Shown piece by piece: positions 17,338-27,700 of a stretch of 32,156 bases of DNA. The first letter of the stretch is position 1. Each line of letters opens with the position of its first letter. The stretch covers positions 1 to 32,156 of the forward strand of contig JAPLTV010000119.1 of the NCBI GenBank assembly GCA_026397955.1. Reading direction: 5' to 3'. The notes under the pieces are model-generated. The model saw nothing but the letters and a program-made list of their open reading frames with translations, did no database searches and was not told the DNA's origin. Made by a program: the position numbers and the translations under genes. The DNA comes from Verrucomicrobiota bacterium (GTDB lineage Bacteria; Verrucomicrobiota; Verrucomicrobiia; Opitutales; UBA953).

Positions 17338-20308
17338 ATGTCTTTCCGGTATCTCTTTGGCCCCCTTTTCCTAGCCCTCTCGGCTTCCGCCGCGGAGATG
17401 GCTGCTCCCCCGACGGCCGCTCAGATCGAGTTCTTCGAAAAGGAGGTCCGCCCGGTCCTCGCCGATAATTGCTATAAGTGCCACGGACCCAAGAAACAGA
17501 AGTCCCGTCCAGACTCCCGCGACGCCCGCCCTCGCTCCGGTCGAAGAAGCCAAGGTCCGGCAGCCGCTCGATCGCTTCGTGCTCGCGAAACTGAAGACCG
17601 CCGGTCTCGACTTCAATCCCGAGGCGCCGCGCGAAGTCATCGTCCGTCGCCTCACGCTCGCCCTCTGGGGTTTCAATCCTTCCGCCGAGGAAATCTCCGC
17701 CTACGTCTCCGACAAGGATGCACAGGCGACCGAGAAACTGGTCGACCGCCTGCTCGCCGCGCCGGCCTTTGGTGAACGCTGGGCCCGCCACTGGCTCGAC
17801 GTCGCCCGCTACTCCGACACGAAGGGCTATGTCTTTCAGGAAGAGCGCCGTTACCCCTACGCCTACACCTACCGCGACTGGGTGGTGAACGCCTTCAACC
17901 AGGACCTGCCTTACGACCAGTTCCTGCGCCTGCAGATCGCCGCCGACCAGATCGCCAAGGACCCCGAGAACAACCGTGACCTCGCTGCGCTCGGCTTCCT
18001 GACGCTGGGCCGCCGCTTCCTCAACAGCACCCCGGATATCATCGATGATCGTATCGACGTCGTCATGCGTGGCACCCAAGGCATGACGATGGCCTGCGCA
18101 CGCTGCCACGACCACAAGTTCGACCCACTGCCGACGTCCGAATACTACTCGCTCTACGCGATCTTCAATTCGAGCCAGGAGCCGAAGGAGCTTCCGCCGC
18201 TTAAGCCATTCGCCCGCACGAAGGAGACCGACGAGTTCGACGCCGAGCTCGCCAGTCGCCAGAAGAAGCTCGACGACTTCATCGACAGCCGACGTGAACT
18301 ATCCTTCGGCCCGACCAAGATTGCCGACTATCTCGCACTGATGCTCCGCGCGGCAAAAGAACCTAACTTCAATTACACGCAGGAAGCCAAGCGCACCAAC
18401 CTCTACCCGACGGTGCTTAATGGCTGGCAGCATGTGCTAACGAAGAAGCTGAACGACAAGGACCCAGTCTGGGGAGGATGGTATCAGCTTAAGGACACCC
18501 CCGACGACCAGTTCGCCGCCAAGTATGCCGCGCTGATCGCCAAACCTGAACAATTCCAGGACGCACTCCTCCGGGCCGAGTTGCAGAAGAAGACGCCGAA
18601 GAAGTTCAGCGAGCTCACCGCCGCCTACGCTGGGATCCTCGCTGAAGCGCACAAGCCTGATAAGAATACCATCGTCGCTTGGAAAGCTTGGCGTGACCTG
18701 GTCGAAGCTTCTAACGGCCCGATCGCCGTGACGGCCGCCTCACTGATTCCTGCGTACAACGTCGCTGACCGCAACACGCGCAACAACCTCGAGATCCAGG
18801 TCGTCGGCTTCAAGGCCACGAGCCCCAAGAGCCCGCCCCACGCAATGGTGCTCCTGGACAAACCCACGGCGGTCAAAGGCGTCATCTTCGTCCGCGGCAG
18901 CGCCTCCCGACCAGGCAAGACCGTCCCGCGCCAATTCCCGGCCGTCCTGACCGATGGTAAGGTCAAGGAATTCACCGAAGGCAGTGGCCGCCTCGACATG
19001 GCCAACGCCATCGCCAGCAAATCCAATCCGCTGACGGCCCGCGTGATGGCCAATCGCATCTGGAACGAACTCATCGGTCGCAGCCTGGTCGAGACCCCGA
19101 GCGACTACGGCGTGCGCACGCCGCTCCCGAAGAACCCCGAGCTCCTCGAATACCTAGCCTCGTCCTTCATGAAGGACGAATGGTCGATGAAGCGGCTCAT
19201 CCGCTCCATCGTCCTCTCCCGCACCTTCCTGCAGACGGTCGACGTGCGCCCCGAAGGCTTGGCCAAGGATCCCGACAATGACCTGAGCTGGCGCGCCCAA
19301 CGCCGTCGCCTCGACTTTGAGGCCATGCGCGACAGTATGCTGCGCGTCGCCGGAAGCCTGGATGCCGCCAAGATCGGCGGCCAGCCGTTCAATCTCGAAG
19401 CGAATTTCTCTGAGCCGCGCCGCACACTCTACGGCAGCATCGATCGCCAGAATCTTCCGGCGTTCTTCCGTACGTTCGACTTCGCCAATCCGGACTATCA
19501 CGTCCCGAAGCGCAACCAGACCACCACGCCGCAGCAGGCGCTCTGGATGATGAACCATCCGTTCGCGCGCACCCAAGCCGAAGCCCTCGTCAGCAAGGTC
19601 GCTGCCCTGCCCTCGCCCGAAGCGAAAGTAAAGGCCCTCTACCTTTCCGTGCTCGGTCGTTCGCCGAACAAGAATGAGCTCGCCCTCGCCCTGGACTATC
19701 TCCGCGAAGCCGAACTGGCGCCCGCCCCGGCGAGCTGGCGTAATGGCTACGGTGGCTGGAATCCGGCGACCAAGACCGTCGCGTTTACTGAGATGAAGGT
19801 CCAGACCAAGGATCGTATCTCGCCCTCCGATAAAGTGCCGGACAAGGAGTTCGCCCATACCTTCCTCACAGCCAAGGGCGGACACCCGGGCGACAAGACC
19901 GACGCCACTGCCGTCATCCGCCGCTGGACAGCCGGTAGCGCCGGCAAGTATCGCATCGAAGGCACCCTCGCCGTCAGCAGCAAGGTGAGCGATGGCGTCC
20001 GTGCCCGTATCGTCACCGCCCGCAAAGGCATCCTCTCCGAAGTCGTGACCAAGGGCGGTGCCTCTTTGTCCGTGGACCTCGCGGAAGTCGAACTCGCCGC
20101 CGGTGAGAGCATCGACTTCATCGCCGACAACTTCCTCGGTTCCAATAGCGACAGCTTCTCTTGGTCGCCGGTCATCAAAGATGCCAAGACGGGAGAGATC
20201 CTCACCTCCGCCGCCGGTGAGTTCGGCAAGAAGCCCGAACGGCAGTCAGCCCTCTCCACCTTCGCCCAGGTCCTTCTCACCAGCAACGAATTCATCTTCG
20301 CCGACTAA
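17338..20308 (+). pseudogene. PSCyt1-DUF1549-DUF1553 cytochrome protein, pair 2, broken in the haem domain
   Basis: The first frame (from 17338) encodes a signal peptide and the start of PSCyt1, with CYKCH at residues 45-49 followed by GPKKQKSRPDSRDA. Family coding then resumes in another frame at about 17527 (PALAPVEEAKVRQPLDRFVLAKL) and runs to 20308 through DUF1549 (CARCHDHKFDPLP) and DUF1553 (PLTARVMANRIW; end LLTSNEF). Intact relatives in this window have about 100-140 residues between CxxCH and the equivalent of QPLDRF; here there are about 25. Roughly 75-115 residues, including the expected distal Met segment, are therefore missing, with a frame change. A GTG at 17579 could restart translation but would lack the signal peptide. 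A beta-rich insertion near the C-terminus (about 19735-20210) precedes the final helix. The stop overlaps the next ATG (TAATG). It may be a decayed gene or an assembly deletion. Confidence 0.8.
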
Positions 20309-21747
20309 TGAACCATCTCGAACCCCTCTCCCTCGGCTCCCGCCGCGAGTTCCTCCGCCGGGTCGGCATGGGCCTCGGCGGCGTCGCCATGGCCTCGCTC
20401 CTGCAGCAGGAACTCCGTGGCACCGAGATCAAGGTGGACCCGCTCCACCCCCTCGCCGCCCGTAAGCCCCCGCTACCCTGCAAGGCCAAGCGCGTCATCC
20501 ACATCTTCGCCAACGGCGGCGCCTCTCAGGTCGACACCTTCGACCGCAAGGTCGCCCTGGATAAGTACCACGGTAAGACGCTGCCCGGCGATTACATCGC
20601 TACCGAGCGCAAGACCGGCGCCGCCTACCGCTCGCCGTTCACCTGGAAACGTTACGGTAAGAGTGGCCTCGAGGTCAGCGAGCTTTTCGACAAGACCGCC
20701 CAGCATGCCGATGATCTCTGTGTCATCCGCTCGATGAAGGCAGACGTGTCCAACCACGAGCCTTCGCTACTCCTGATGAACTGTGGCGAAGCCCGCCAAG
20801 TCCGCCCCTCGATGGGCTCGTGGGTTACCTATGGTCTCGGCACGGAAAACGAAAACCTCCCTGGTTTCATGACGCTCTGCCCCGGTGGCTTCCCCATCCA
20901 AGAGACCCAGAACTGGCAGTGCGGTTTCCTCCCCGGCGTCTACCAAGGCAACTACGTCGACACCTCGAAGCGCTCCGTCGAAGAGCTGATCGAGAACATC
21001 CGCAACTTCGGCCTTTCCCGTCCGGCCCAGCGCCAGCAGCTCGACCTGCTGGCCAAACTCAACGCGGCCCACCAGTCCGTCCGTCCGCAGGACGCCGCCC
21101 TCGAGGCCCGCGCCCAGTCCTTCGAGATGGCCTACCGCATGCAGCTCGAGGCCACCGACGCTTTCGACATCGGCCGCGAATCCGAGAAGACCCGCGAGAT
21201 GTACGGCGACACCACCCTGGGCCGCCAGTTCCTCATCGCCCGTCGCCTCGCTGAACGCGGCGTCCGCTTCATCCAGCTCTGGCATGGCGCCGGCCAGCCG
21301 TGGGACAGCCACGACGATATCGAGAAGAACCATAAGCGTCTCGCAATGGAAGCCGACCAGCCCATCGCGGCTCTACTCACCGACCTTAAGCGTCTCGGCA
21401 TGCTCGACGAGACCCTCGTCATCTGGGGCGGCGAATTCGGCCGCACCCCGACCGTCGAACTTCCGACCCCTGGCTCCAACGCCGGCAAGATCAACGGCCG
21501 CGACCACAACAGCCACGGCTTCACGATGTGGATGGCCGGCGGCGGCGTGAAGGCCGGCACGGTCTACGGCGAAACCGACGAATTCGGCTACAAGTCCGTC
21601 AAGGATGTCGTTCACGTGCATGACCTGCATGCGACCATTATGAGGCTCCTCGGCTTCAACCACGAAGAGTTTACCTTCCGCAGCTCCGGACGCGACTATC
21701 GCCTCACCGACGTCCACGGGAAAATCGTGCAACAGATCATCGCCTAA
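20308..21747 (+). CDS. DUF1501 protein with Tat signal, pair 2 (479 aa)
   Basis: Tat-exported DUF1501 protein. SRREFLRRVGMGLGG (Arg12-Arg13) is a near-ideal twin-arginine motif. Family blocks present are VIHIFANGGASQVDTFDRK near residue 60, WDSHDDIEKNHKRLAMEADQ near 331, GEFGRTP near 374-380, and GRDHNSHGFTMWMAGGG shortly after. It is intact although its cytochrome partner upstream is broken, so any dependence on that partner would leave it orphaned or served by another copy. The start is fixed by the TAATG overlap with the upstream stop, and the stop overlaps the next start the same way, giving tight translational coupling across three genes. Confidence 0.92.
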   Translation: MNHLEPLSLGSRREFLRRVGMGLGGVAMASLLQQELRGTEIKVDPLHPLAARKPPLPCKAKRVIHIFANGGASQVDTFDRKVALDKYHGKTLPGDYIATERKTGAAYRSPFTWKRYGKSGLEVSELFDKTAQHADDLCVIRSMKADVSNHEPSLLLMNCGEARQVRPSMGSWVTYGLGTENENLPGFMTLCPGGFPIQETQNWQCGFLPGVYQGNYVDTSKRSVEELIENIRNFGLSRPAQRQQLDLLAKLNAAHQSVRPQDAALEARAQSFEMAYRMQLEATDAFDIGRESEKTREMYGDTTLGRQFLIARRLAERGVRFIQLWHGAGQPWDSHDDIEKNHKRLAMEADQPIAALLTDLKRLGMLDETLVIWGGEFGRTPTVELPTPGSNAGKINGRDHNSHGFTMWMAGGGVKAGTVYGETDEFGYKSVKDVVHVHDLHATIMRLLGFNHEEFTFRSSGRDYRLTDVHGKIVQQIIA

Positions 21748-22592
21748 TGCGACTTCTCGTCCTGCTGCTGAGCCTCGCTGCCACGTCAGCGGCGGCGATC
21801 GAGACCAAGGTCGTTAAGGATATCCCTTATAAGGACGACGTCATATCCCTGACGCCCTACGAGCAGGAACGCTGCAAACTCGACCTGACCGTCCCCGCCG
21901 GAGCCAAGGGCTTCGCCACTTACGTGTGGTTCTACGGCGGAGGCATGAAGAACGGCGCCAAGGATCTGCGTACGGAATATTGCACCGAAATCCGTGAAAG
22001 CCTCGCCCAAGCTGGCGTCGCGGTCGTCACGCCGGACTATCGTCTGAGCCCGAAGGTCAAATACCCCGCCTACGTCGACGATGCCGCCGCGGCCTTCGCC
22101 TGGACGGTGAAGCACATCGCCGAACACGGCGGCGACCCACGCAAAGTCTTCATCGGCGGCCACTCCGCAGGCGCCACCCTCGCCTTGCTCGTCGGCATGG
22201 ACCCGGACCGGCTCAAGCCCCACGGGCTCACCCTCGGCTCCGTGGCCGGCATCGCCCAGGTCAGCGCCCAAGTGCTGACCCACTACACGATTCGCGAAGA
22301 ACGTAATCAGCCTCGCTACGCCATCACCTGCGACGAAGCCGCCCCGGCGTTCTATATCCGGAAGACCCTGCCCCCGATCCTCACGATCTACGCGCAGAAC
22401 GACATGCTCAGCCGCGCAGAAGAGAACCAATTCTTCGTGACCACCCTCAAGGCCGCAGGCCATGCCGAGAACTATTCCCTGCGCGTCGATGATCGCGACC
22501 ACGGCACGGTCGGACATAATATCCGCAACCTCGACGACCCCGCCCGCCTCGCGATTCTGAACTTCATCGCGAAGCAGTCCGCCAGCCGCTGA
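21747..22592 (+). CDS. Secreted alpha/beta hydrolase, esterase-like (281 aa)
   Basis: Exported carboxylesterase-like hydrolase of the Abhydrolase_3/BD-FAE type. Signal peptide MRLLVLLLSLAATSAAA. The oxyanion region WFYGGGMKNGA occupies the place of the usual HGGG. The nucleophile elbow is GHSAG (Ser140), with Asp219 (AQNDM) and His252 (DRDHGT) as the likely rest of the triad. VVTPDYRLSPKVKYPA is a characteristic family block. Secreted members commonly remove acyl groups from carbohydrates or small esters; the substrate here is not determined. It sits third in the operon, coupled by TAATG to the DUF1501 gene and 48 bp before the FAD oxidoreductase, which fits a de-esterification step in glycan processing. 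Confidence 0.87.
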   Translation: MRLLVLLLSLAATSAAAIETKVVKDIPYKDDVISLTPYEQERCKLDLTVPAGAKGFATYVWFYGGGMKNGAKDLRTEYCTEIRESLAQAGVAVVTPDYRLSPKVKYPAYVDDAAAAFAWTVKHIAEHGGDPRKVFIGGHSAGATLALLVGMDPDRLKPHGLTLGSVAGIAQVSAQVLTHYTIREERNQPRYAITCDEAAPAFYIRKTLPPILTIYAQNDMLSRAEENQFFVTTLKAAGHAENYSLRVDDRDHGTVGHNIRNLDDPARLAILNFIAKQSASR

Positions 22593-22608
22593 CGCCCGGG
22601 GGTGGCAA

Positions 22609-22632
22609 ACCCCTACCCCTACCCCTACCCCT
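22609..22632 (+). repeat. Four perfect ACCCCT hexamers just before the FAD oxidoreductase start
   Basis: ACCCCT occurs four times in perfect tandem, followed by CTTCAGTC and the ATG at 22641. The complementary strand has four GGGG runs, a G-quadruplex-type pattern on the template strand. If a GTG at 22602 were used as start, the array would be translated as repeating Pro-Tyr, which is unlikely as a signal-peptide N-terminus. Confidence 0.93.
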
Positions 22633-22640
22633 CTTCAGTC

Positions 22641-24731
22641 ATGCTCCTCCGCTTATCCCTCCTCTGTCTCTTCACCTTACGCCTTAGCGCGGTCGAGTCG
22701 TACGACGTCGTCGTCTATGGGGGCACCGCCGCCGGCGTCATCGCCGCCGTCCAAGCCAAGAAGATGGGAAAGTCCGTGGTCATCGTTGGACCCGACAAGC
22801 ACCTCGGCGGCTTGAGCAGCGGCGGCCTCGGCTTCACGGACAGCGGCGATAAATCCGTCATCGGCGGCCTATCCCGCAACTTCTACCACCGCGTCTGGCA
22901 ATATTATCAGAAGCCGGAAACCTGGGTGCACCAGAAGCGCTACGACTTCGGCAACAAGGGCCAGGGCACCGTGGCGATGGACCAGAATGAGCGCACGATG
23001 TGGATCTTCGAGCCCAGCGTCGCTGAGAAGGTCTTCGAGGACTACGTTAAGGAATTCGCTATCCCAGTGCTTCGCGACGAATGGCTAGACCGCGCCCAAG
23101 GCGTCCGCCTCGCCGACGGCCGCATCGCGGCGATCACGATGCTCTCGGGCAAGTCTTTCGAGGGTAAGATGTTCATCGACGCCACGTACGAAGGCGACCT
23201 CATGGCCGCCGCGGGCACCAGCTATCACGTCGGACGGGAAGCCAACGCGACCTACGGCGAGAAACACAACGGCTCACAGGTCGGCGTCCTGCACCATCGC
23301 CACCACTTCGGCGTACTCAAGTCGCCCATCGACCCCTACGTCATCCCCGGCGACCCCAAGAGCGGCGTCATCGCCCGCGTCTCGACCGAAAAGCCGGCAC
23401 CCAAGGGCGAAGCCGACCGACGCCTCCAGGCCTATTGCTTCCGCATGTGCCTCACGAACGTGCCCGAGAACCGCGTCCCGTTCACGGCTCCCCCCGGCTA
23501 CGACCCTAAACAATATGAAGTCCTCGCCCGCGCCTACGCGGCCGGCTGGAAGGAGACGTTCGGTAAGTTCGACCTGATCCCGAACGGCAAGACCGACACG
23601 AACAACCACGGCGGCTTCTCTTTCGATAATATCGGCTTCAACTACGACTACCCCGAAGCGAGCTACGAACGTCGCCAGGAAATCATCAAGGAGCATGAAA
23701 CCTATCAGAAGGGCCTGCTCTACTTCATCTGCACCGACCCGCGTGTCCCGGCCGACGTCCGCGAGAAGATGAACACCTGGGGCCTGCCTAAGGACGAGTT
23801 CAAGGACAACGGTAACTGGTCGCACCAAATCTACGTCCGCGAAGCCCGCCGCATGGTCGGCGCTTTCGTGATGACCGAGAACGAACTGACGAAGGTGAAG
23901 CCGACCCCGGAGTCGGTCGGCATGGGTTCCTACATGATCGATTCGCACAACACCCAGCGCTACATTACCCCCGAAGGCTCCGTGCAGAACGAAGGCGATA
24001 TCGGCGTCTCTCCGCGCGGCCCTTACGAGATCGCCTATGGTTCGCTGGTCCCGAAGAAAGGCCAGGCCGCTAACCTTCTCGTGCCGGTTGCCTGCAGCGC
24101 CACGCACATCGCCTACGGCTCGATCCGCATGGAGCCCGTCTTCATGATCCTCGGCCAGTCCGCCGCCACCGCCGCCGTCATGGCGATCGACGGCAAGATC
24201 GCCGTCCAGGACGTCCCCTACGCCGCCCTCAAGGCCCGCCTGCTCGCCGACGGCCAGGTGCTCAGTAAGGCGGTCGACCTCTCCAAATACCCAGCTGAAT
24301 CAGACGACCACGCCTCCGCGCCTCGCCTGCCCGGGATCACGGTCGATGATGCCGACGCCAAACTTTCGGGTGATTGGACCGAGAGCCAGGCCGGCAAAGG
24401 CTTCGTCGGTGAAGGCTACCGCCATGACGGCAAAGGTACGAAAGGCCCAATGTCCGCCACCTTCTCCACCAAACTCCCCAAAGCCGGCAAGTTTGAGGTC
24501 TTCCTCACGATTGTCCCGAACGTAAATCGGGCCACCAACGCCAAGGTCCGGATCATCCATGCCGGCGGCCAGACCGACCGCGAAGTGAACCTCGCCAAAG
24601 GACCCGCCGACCGACTGGTCTCGCTCGGCACCTATGAATTTTCGGACAAGTCGGATGCCCAAGTCATCGTCAGTAACGAGGGCGCCAACGGCTACGTGGT
24701 CATTGATGCAATCAACTGGCAGGCCCGCTGA
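22641..24731 (+). CDS. Secreted FAD-dependent oxidoreductase with golvesin-like C-terminal domain (696 aa)
   Basis: Exported flavoprotein of the FAD_oxidored group found next to polysaccharide-degradation genes. Signal peptide MLLRLSLLCLFTLRLSAVE. The FAD-binding loop is VVVYGGTAAGVIAA (residues 23-36), followed by GGLSSGGLGFTDSG. The central part holds FIDATYEGDLMAAAG, typical of this group. From about residue 565 to the end there is a beta-sandwich resembling the golvesin/xanthan-lyase-type binding domain (GKFEVFLTIVPNVNRATNAKVRI; ending NGYVVIDAINW). The substrate is unknown. The ATG at 22641 is preferred over a GTG at 22602 because the hydrophobic signal begins there. It is last in the operon; a short CCCC-TGA-GGGG dyad after it is too weak to call a terminator. 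Confidence 0.88.
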   Translation: MLLRLSLLCLFTLRLSAVESYDVVVYGGTAAGVIAAVQAKKMGKSVVIVGPDKHLGGLSSGGLGFTDSGDKSVIGGLSRNFYHRVWQYYQKPETWVHQKRYDFGNKGQGTVAMDQNERTMWIFEPSVAEKVFEDYVKEFAIPVLRDEWLDRAQGVRLADGRIAAITMLSGKSFEGKMFIDATYEGDLMAAAGTSYHVGREANATYGEKHNGSQVGVLHHRHHFGVLKSPIDPYVIPGDPKSGVIARVSTEKPAPKGEADRRLQAYCFRMCLTNVPENRVPFTAPPGYDPKQYEVLARAYAAGWKETFGKFDLIPNGKTDTNNHGGFSFDNIGFNYDYPEASYERRQEIIKEHETYQKGLLYFICTDPRVPADVREKMNTWGLPKDEFKDNGNWSHQIYVREARRMVGAFVMTENELTKVKPTPESVGMGSYMIDSHNTQRYITPEGSVQNEGDIGVSPRGPYEIAYGSLVPKKGQAANLLVPVACSATHIAYGSIRMEPVFMILGQSAATAAVMAIDGKIAVQDVPYAALKARLLADGQVLSKAVDLSKYPAESDDHASAPRLPGITVDDADAKLSGDWTESQAGKGFVGEGYRHDGKGTKGPMSATFSTKLPKAGKFEVFLTIVPNVNRATNAKVRIIHAGGQTDREVNLAKGPADRLVSLGTYEFSDKSDAQVIVSNEGANGYVVIDAINWQAR

Positions 24732-24793
24732 GGCCTTTTCCTTAGAAATCCATTGGAACCCCTGAGGGGCAGGGTTGTCATAAAGACTTCCCC

Positions 24794-27700
24794 ATGCGCG
24801 TCCTGCCTTTAGTCGCCCCCTTCCTAGTTGTCGGCCTCCTCGGAGCCGCCGAATCCACTGACACGGTCCGCTTCAATCGCGACATCCGACCGATCATGTC
24901 GGACACGTGCTTCCACTGTCACGGCTTCGACCCGAAGTCCCGCAAGGGCTCCCTACGACTCGACATCCGCGACGACGCGCTAAAGGCCGGCAAGAGTGGC
25001 GCCATCGCGATCGTCCCAGGCAAGCCCGATGAGAGCGAAGTCATCAAGCGTCTCTTCACCAAGGACGAAGATGACGTGATGCCGAACAAGGAGTCGCACA
25101 AGACCCTCACAGCCGCCCAGAAAGATCTCTTCCGCCGCTGGGTCGCGCAAGGTGCGGTCTACGAACCCCACTGGGCCTACAAGGCACTGGAAGCCCCGGT
25201 CGTCCCCGCCCTGCCCACCGGAGGCAAGAACCCGATCGACGCCTTCATCGGCGCCAAGCTCGCCGAGAAGAAGATCCGCCCGTCCGCCGAAGCCTCCAAG
25301 GAGCGCCTGCTGCGCCGCGCCTCGCTCGACCTGACCGGCTTGCCTCCCACCCCCGCCGAGACGGCGGCCTTCCTCGCCGACGGCTCGGCCGATGCTTACG
25401 AGAAACAGGTCGACCGACTCCTGGCCTCGCCGCGCTTCGGCGAGCGCATGGCGGTCTGGTGGCTGGACGTCGCCCGCTTCGCCGACACGGTCGGCTACCA
25501 CGGCGACCAGAATCAGCGCATCTTCCCTTACCGCGATTACGTCATCAACGCCTTTAATACCAACAAACCGTTCGACGTGTTCACGCGCGAGCAGCTTGCC
25601 GGCGACCTCCTGCCTAACCCCACCGAAGAACAGCTCGTCGCGAGCGGCTATAATCGCCTGAATATGATGACCCGTGAAGGCGGCGCCCAGGTGAAGGAAT
25701 ACCTCGCGAAGTACGGCGCCGAACGTGTGCGCTCCGTCTCCAACGCCTGGCTGGGCAGCACCTTCGGCTGCGCCGAGTGCCATGACCATAAGTTCGACCC
25801 GATTAAGTCCGCCGACTTCTACACCCTGCAGGCGTTCTTCGCCGACGTGAAGCAGTGGGGCGTCTACGCGGACTACAATTACACCCCGGAACCCGAACTC
25901 AAGGGCGTGGGCAATGACCATCCGTTCTACCCCGAAGTCCGTACCAAGAACGCCTACCGCACGAAGAAGGACGCCGAATTCCGCGCCGAGCTCGCATCGC
26001 TCTACGCTAAGACGTTGGCCGAGCAGAAGGACCAGACCGACTTCTCCGCTTGGCAGAAAGACATCGCCGCCTTCCTGTCCGAACATCCCACCGGACTGCT
26101 CTCCCCGGCTGGCACTTTCTTCCTGAAGGCCGCACCCCCGGTCGCACCAGCGAAGATGGCCGCCAAGGCCCCAGCGAAGAACACCGACGCAACTTCGGTC
26201 GCCAAAAAGCCGGCCGCCAAGAAACCGGCCGCACCTGCCCCGGTCGCCTTCGCGGCTGGTGCCACCATCAAGATGCCCAAGGGCGTCGCTAAAGGCGAAG
26301 ACTTCGCCATCACTTTGAATACCGGCGCTACGCCGATTGCTTCCGTCCGTATCGATATACCCAAGGGCTCGATTCCGGCTGACTCCGCCGCGAACATCAC
26401 GGCTCGCTTCGGTATCGTCGACGCCAAGGGCAAGGAACGTCCGGTCGCTTTCCACCTGGCCGACGCCACCCATCGCGAACCTCGTTATAACAGCACCTTT
26501 GAGCTGACCGATATCAATGCGGGCTGGTCCTTGAAGATGCCGGACGCCGACGTGCATGCGGTCTGGCTCCTGGACACCCCGGTCACGACCAAGGCAGATG
26601 AGAAATTCGTGATCCACTTCGAAAGCAACGCCGCCCTGACACTCAAAGCCTCGGTCTCTCCGCTCTCCCACGATGACCCGTTGAAGGTGACCGCACCTGA
26701 AACCCTGTCCTCCCACAAGGACCCTCGCCTTACGGCTGCCACCGTCGCGCTCTTCTTGAACTCCCGCGGCACCGACCGCGCGACGCTCGAGAAGACGCGC
26801 ACCCTGACCACCACGCTCCGTCGCCAATACGACGGCTACGCCTGGTCGATGGTCACCCAAGCCACGAAACCGCTCACGGTCCGCGTGCTTCCTCGTGGCA
26901 ACTTCCTCGACGAGACTGGCCCGGTCGTACTCCCGACGACACCTTCGTTCCTGCCCGGCCTGCGCACCAGCACCGAACAGAAACGCCTAACCCGTCTCGA
27001 CCTCGCCGACTGGATCAATTCGAAAGACAATCCAATCACCGCGCGTACGGTCATGAACCGCCTCTGGCAGATCTTCCACGGCACCGGCCTCAGCGCCGGC
27101 CTGGACGACCTTGGTTCGCAAGGCGAACTGCCCTCACACCCGGAACTGCTCGAATGGCTGTCCCTGGAGTTCCGCGATAAGGGCTGGGACGTGAAGAAGA
27201 TGATCCGCCTGATGGTCACCAGCCGCACCTACCGTCAGAGCAGCAGCCTGCGCCCTGACCTGAAGGAGACCGACCCCAACAACCGTCTGCTCGCGTCGCA
27301 GAACCCGCGCCGTCTCGACGCCGAGTTCGTCCGCGACAACGCCCTCTTCGTCGCCGGACTGCTCAACATCGCGGACGTCGGCGGACCCAGCGTGAAGCCC
27401 TATCAGCCGGAAGGTTATTACGAGCCGATGCAGTTCCCCAACCGCACCTACGTCGCGAGCAAGGACTCCGACCAGTGGCGCCGCGGACTCTACATGCACT
27501 GGCAGCGCATGTACCTACACCCGATGCTGATCAATTTCGACGCCCCCTCGCGCGATGAGTGCACCGCGCTCCGCAGCTACAGCAACACCCCGCAACAGGC
27601 CCTGACGCTCCTCAACGACCCGACGTTCGTGGAAGCCGCCCGCGCCATGGCCGCCCGTCTCCTCGTCTTGCCCGCCGGCGATCGCCTGGGCCAGGGCTTC

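Noticed and set aside
22602-22640. Upstream GTG start for the FAD oxidoreductase giving a Pro-Tyr repeat N-terminus
   Set aside because: The Pro-Tyr run is only the translation of the ACCCCT array. The hydrophobic signal peptide begins at the ATG at 22641, and the matching leader before 30136 is untranslated.
24759-24769. CCCC-TGA-GGGG dyad between the FAD oxidoreductase and the pair 3 cytochrome gene
   Set aside because: Only a 4-bp stem with no T-run; too weak to call a terminator.
24980-26860. Long minus-strand open frame (626 codons) opposite the pair 3 cytochrome gene
   Set aside because: Antisense shadow of a gene with unambiguous PSCyt1 and DUF1549 motifs; its translation is Gly/Val/Arg-rich without motifs.
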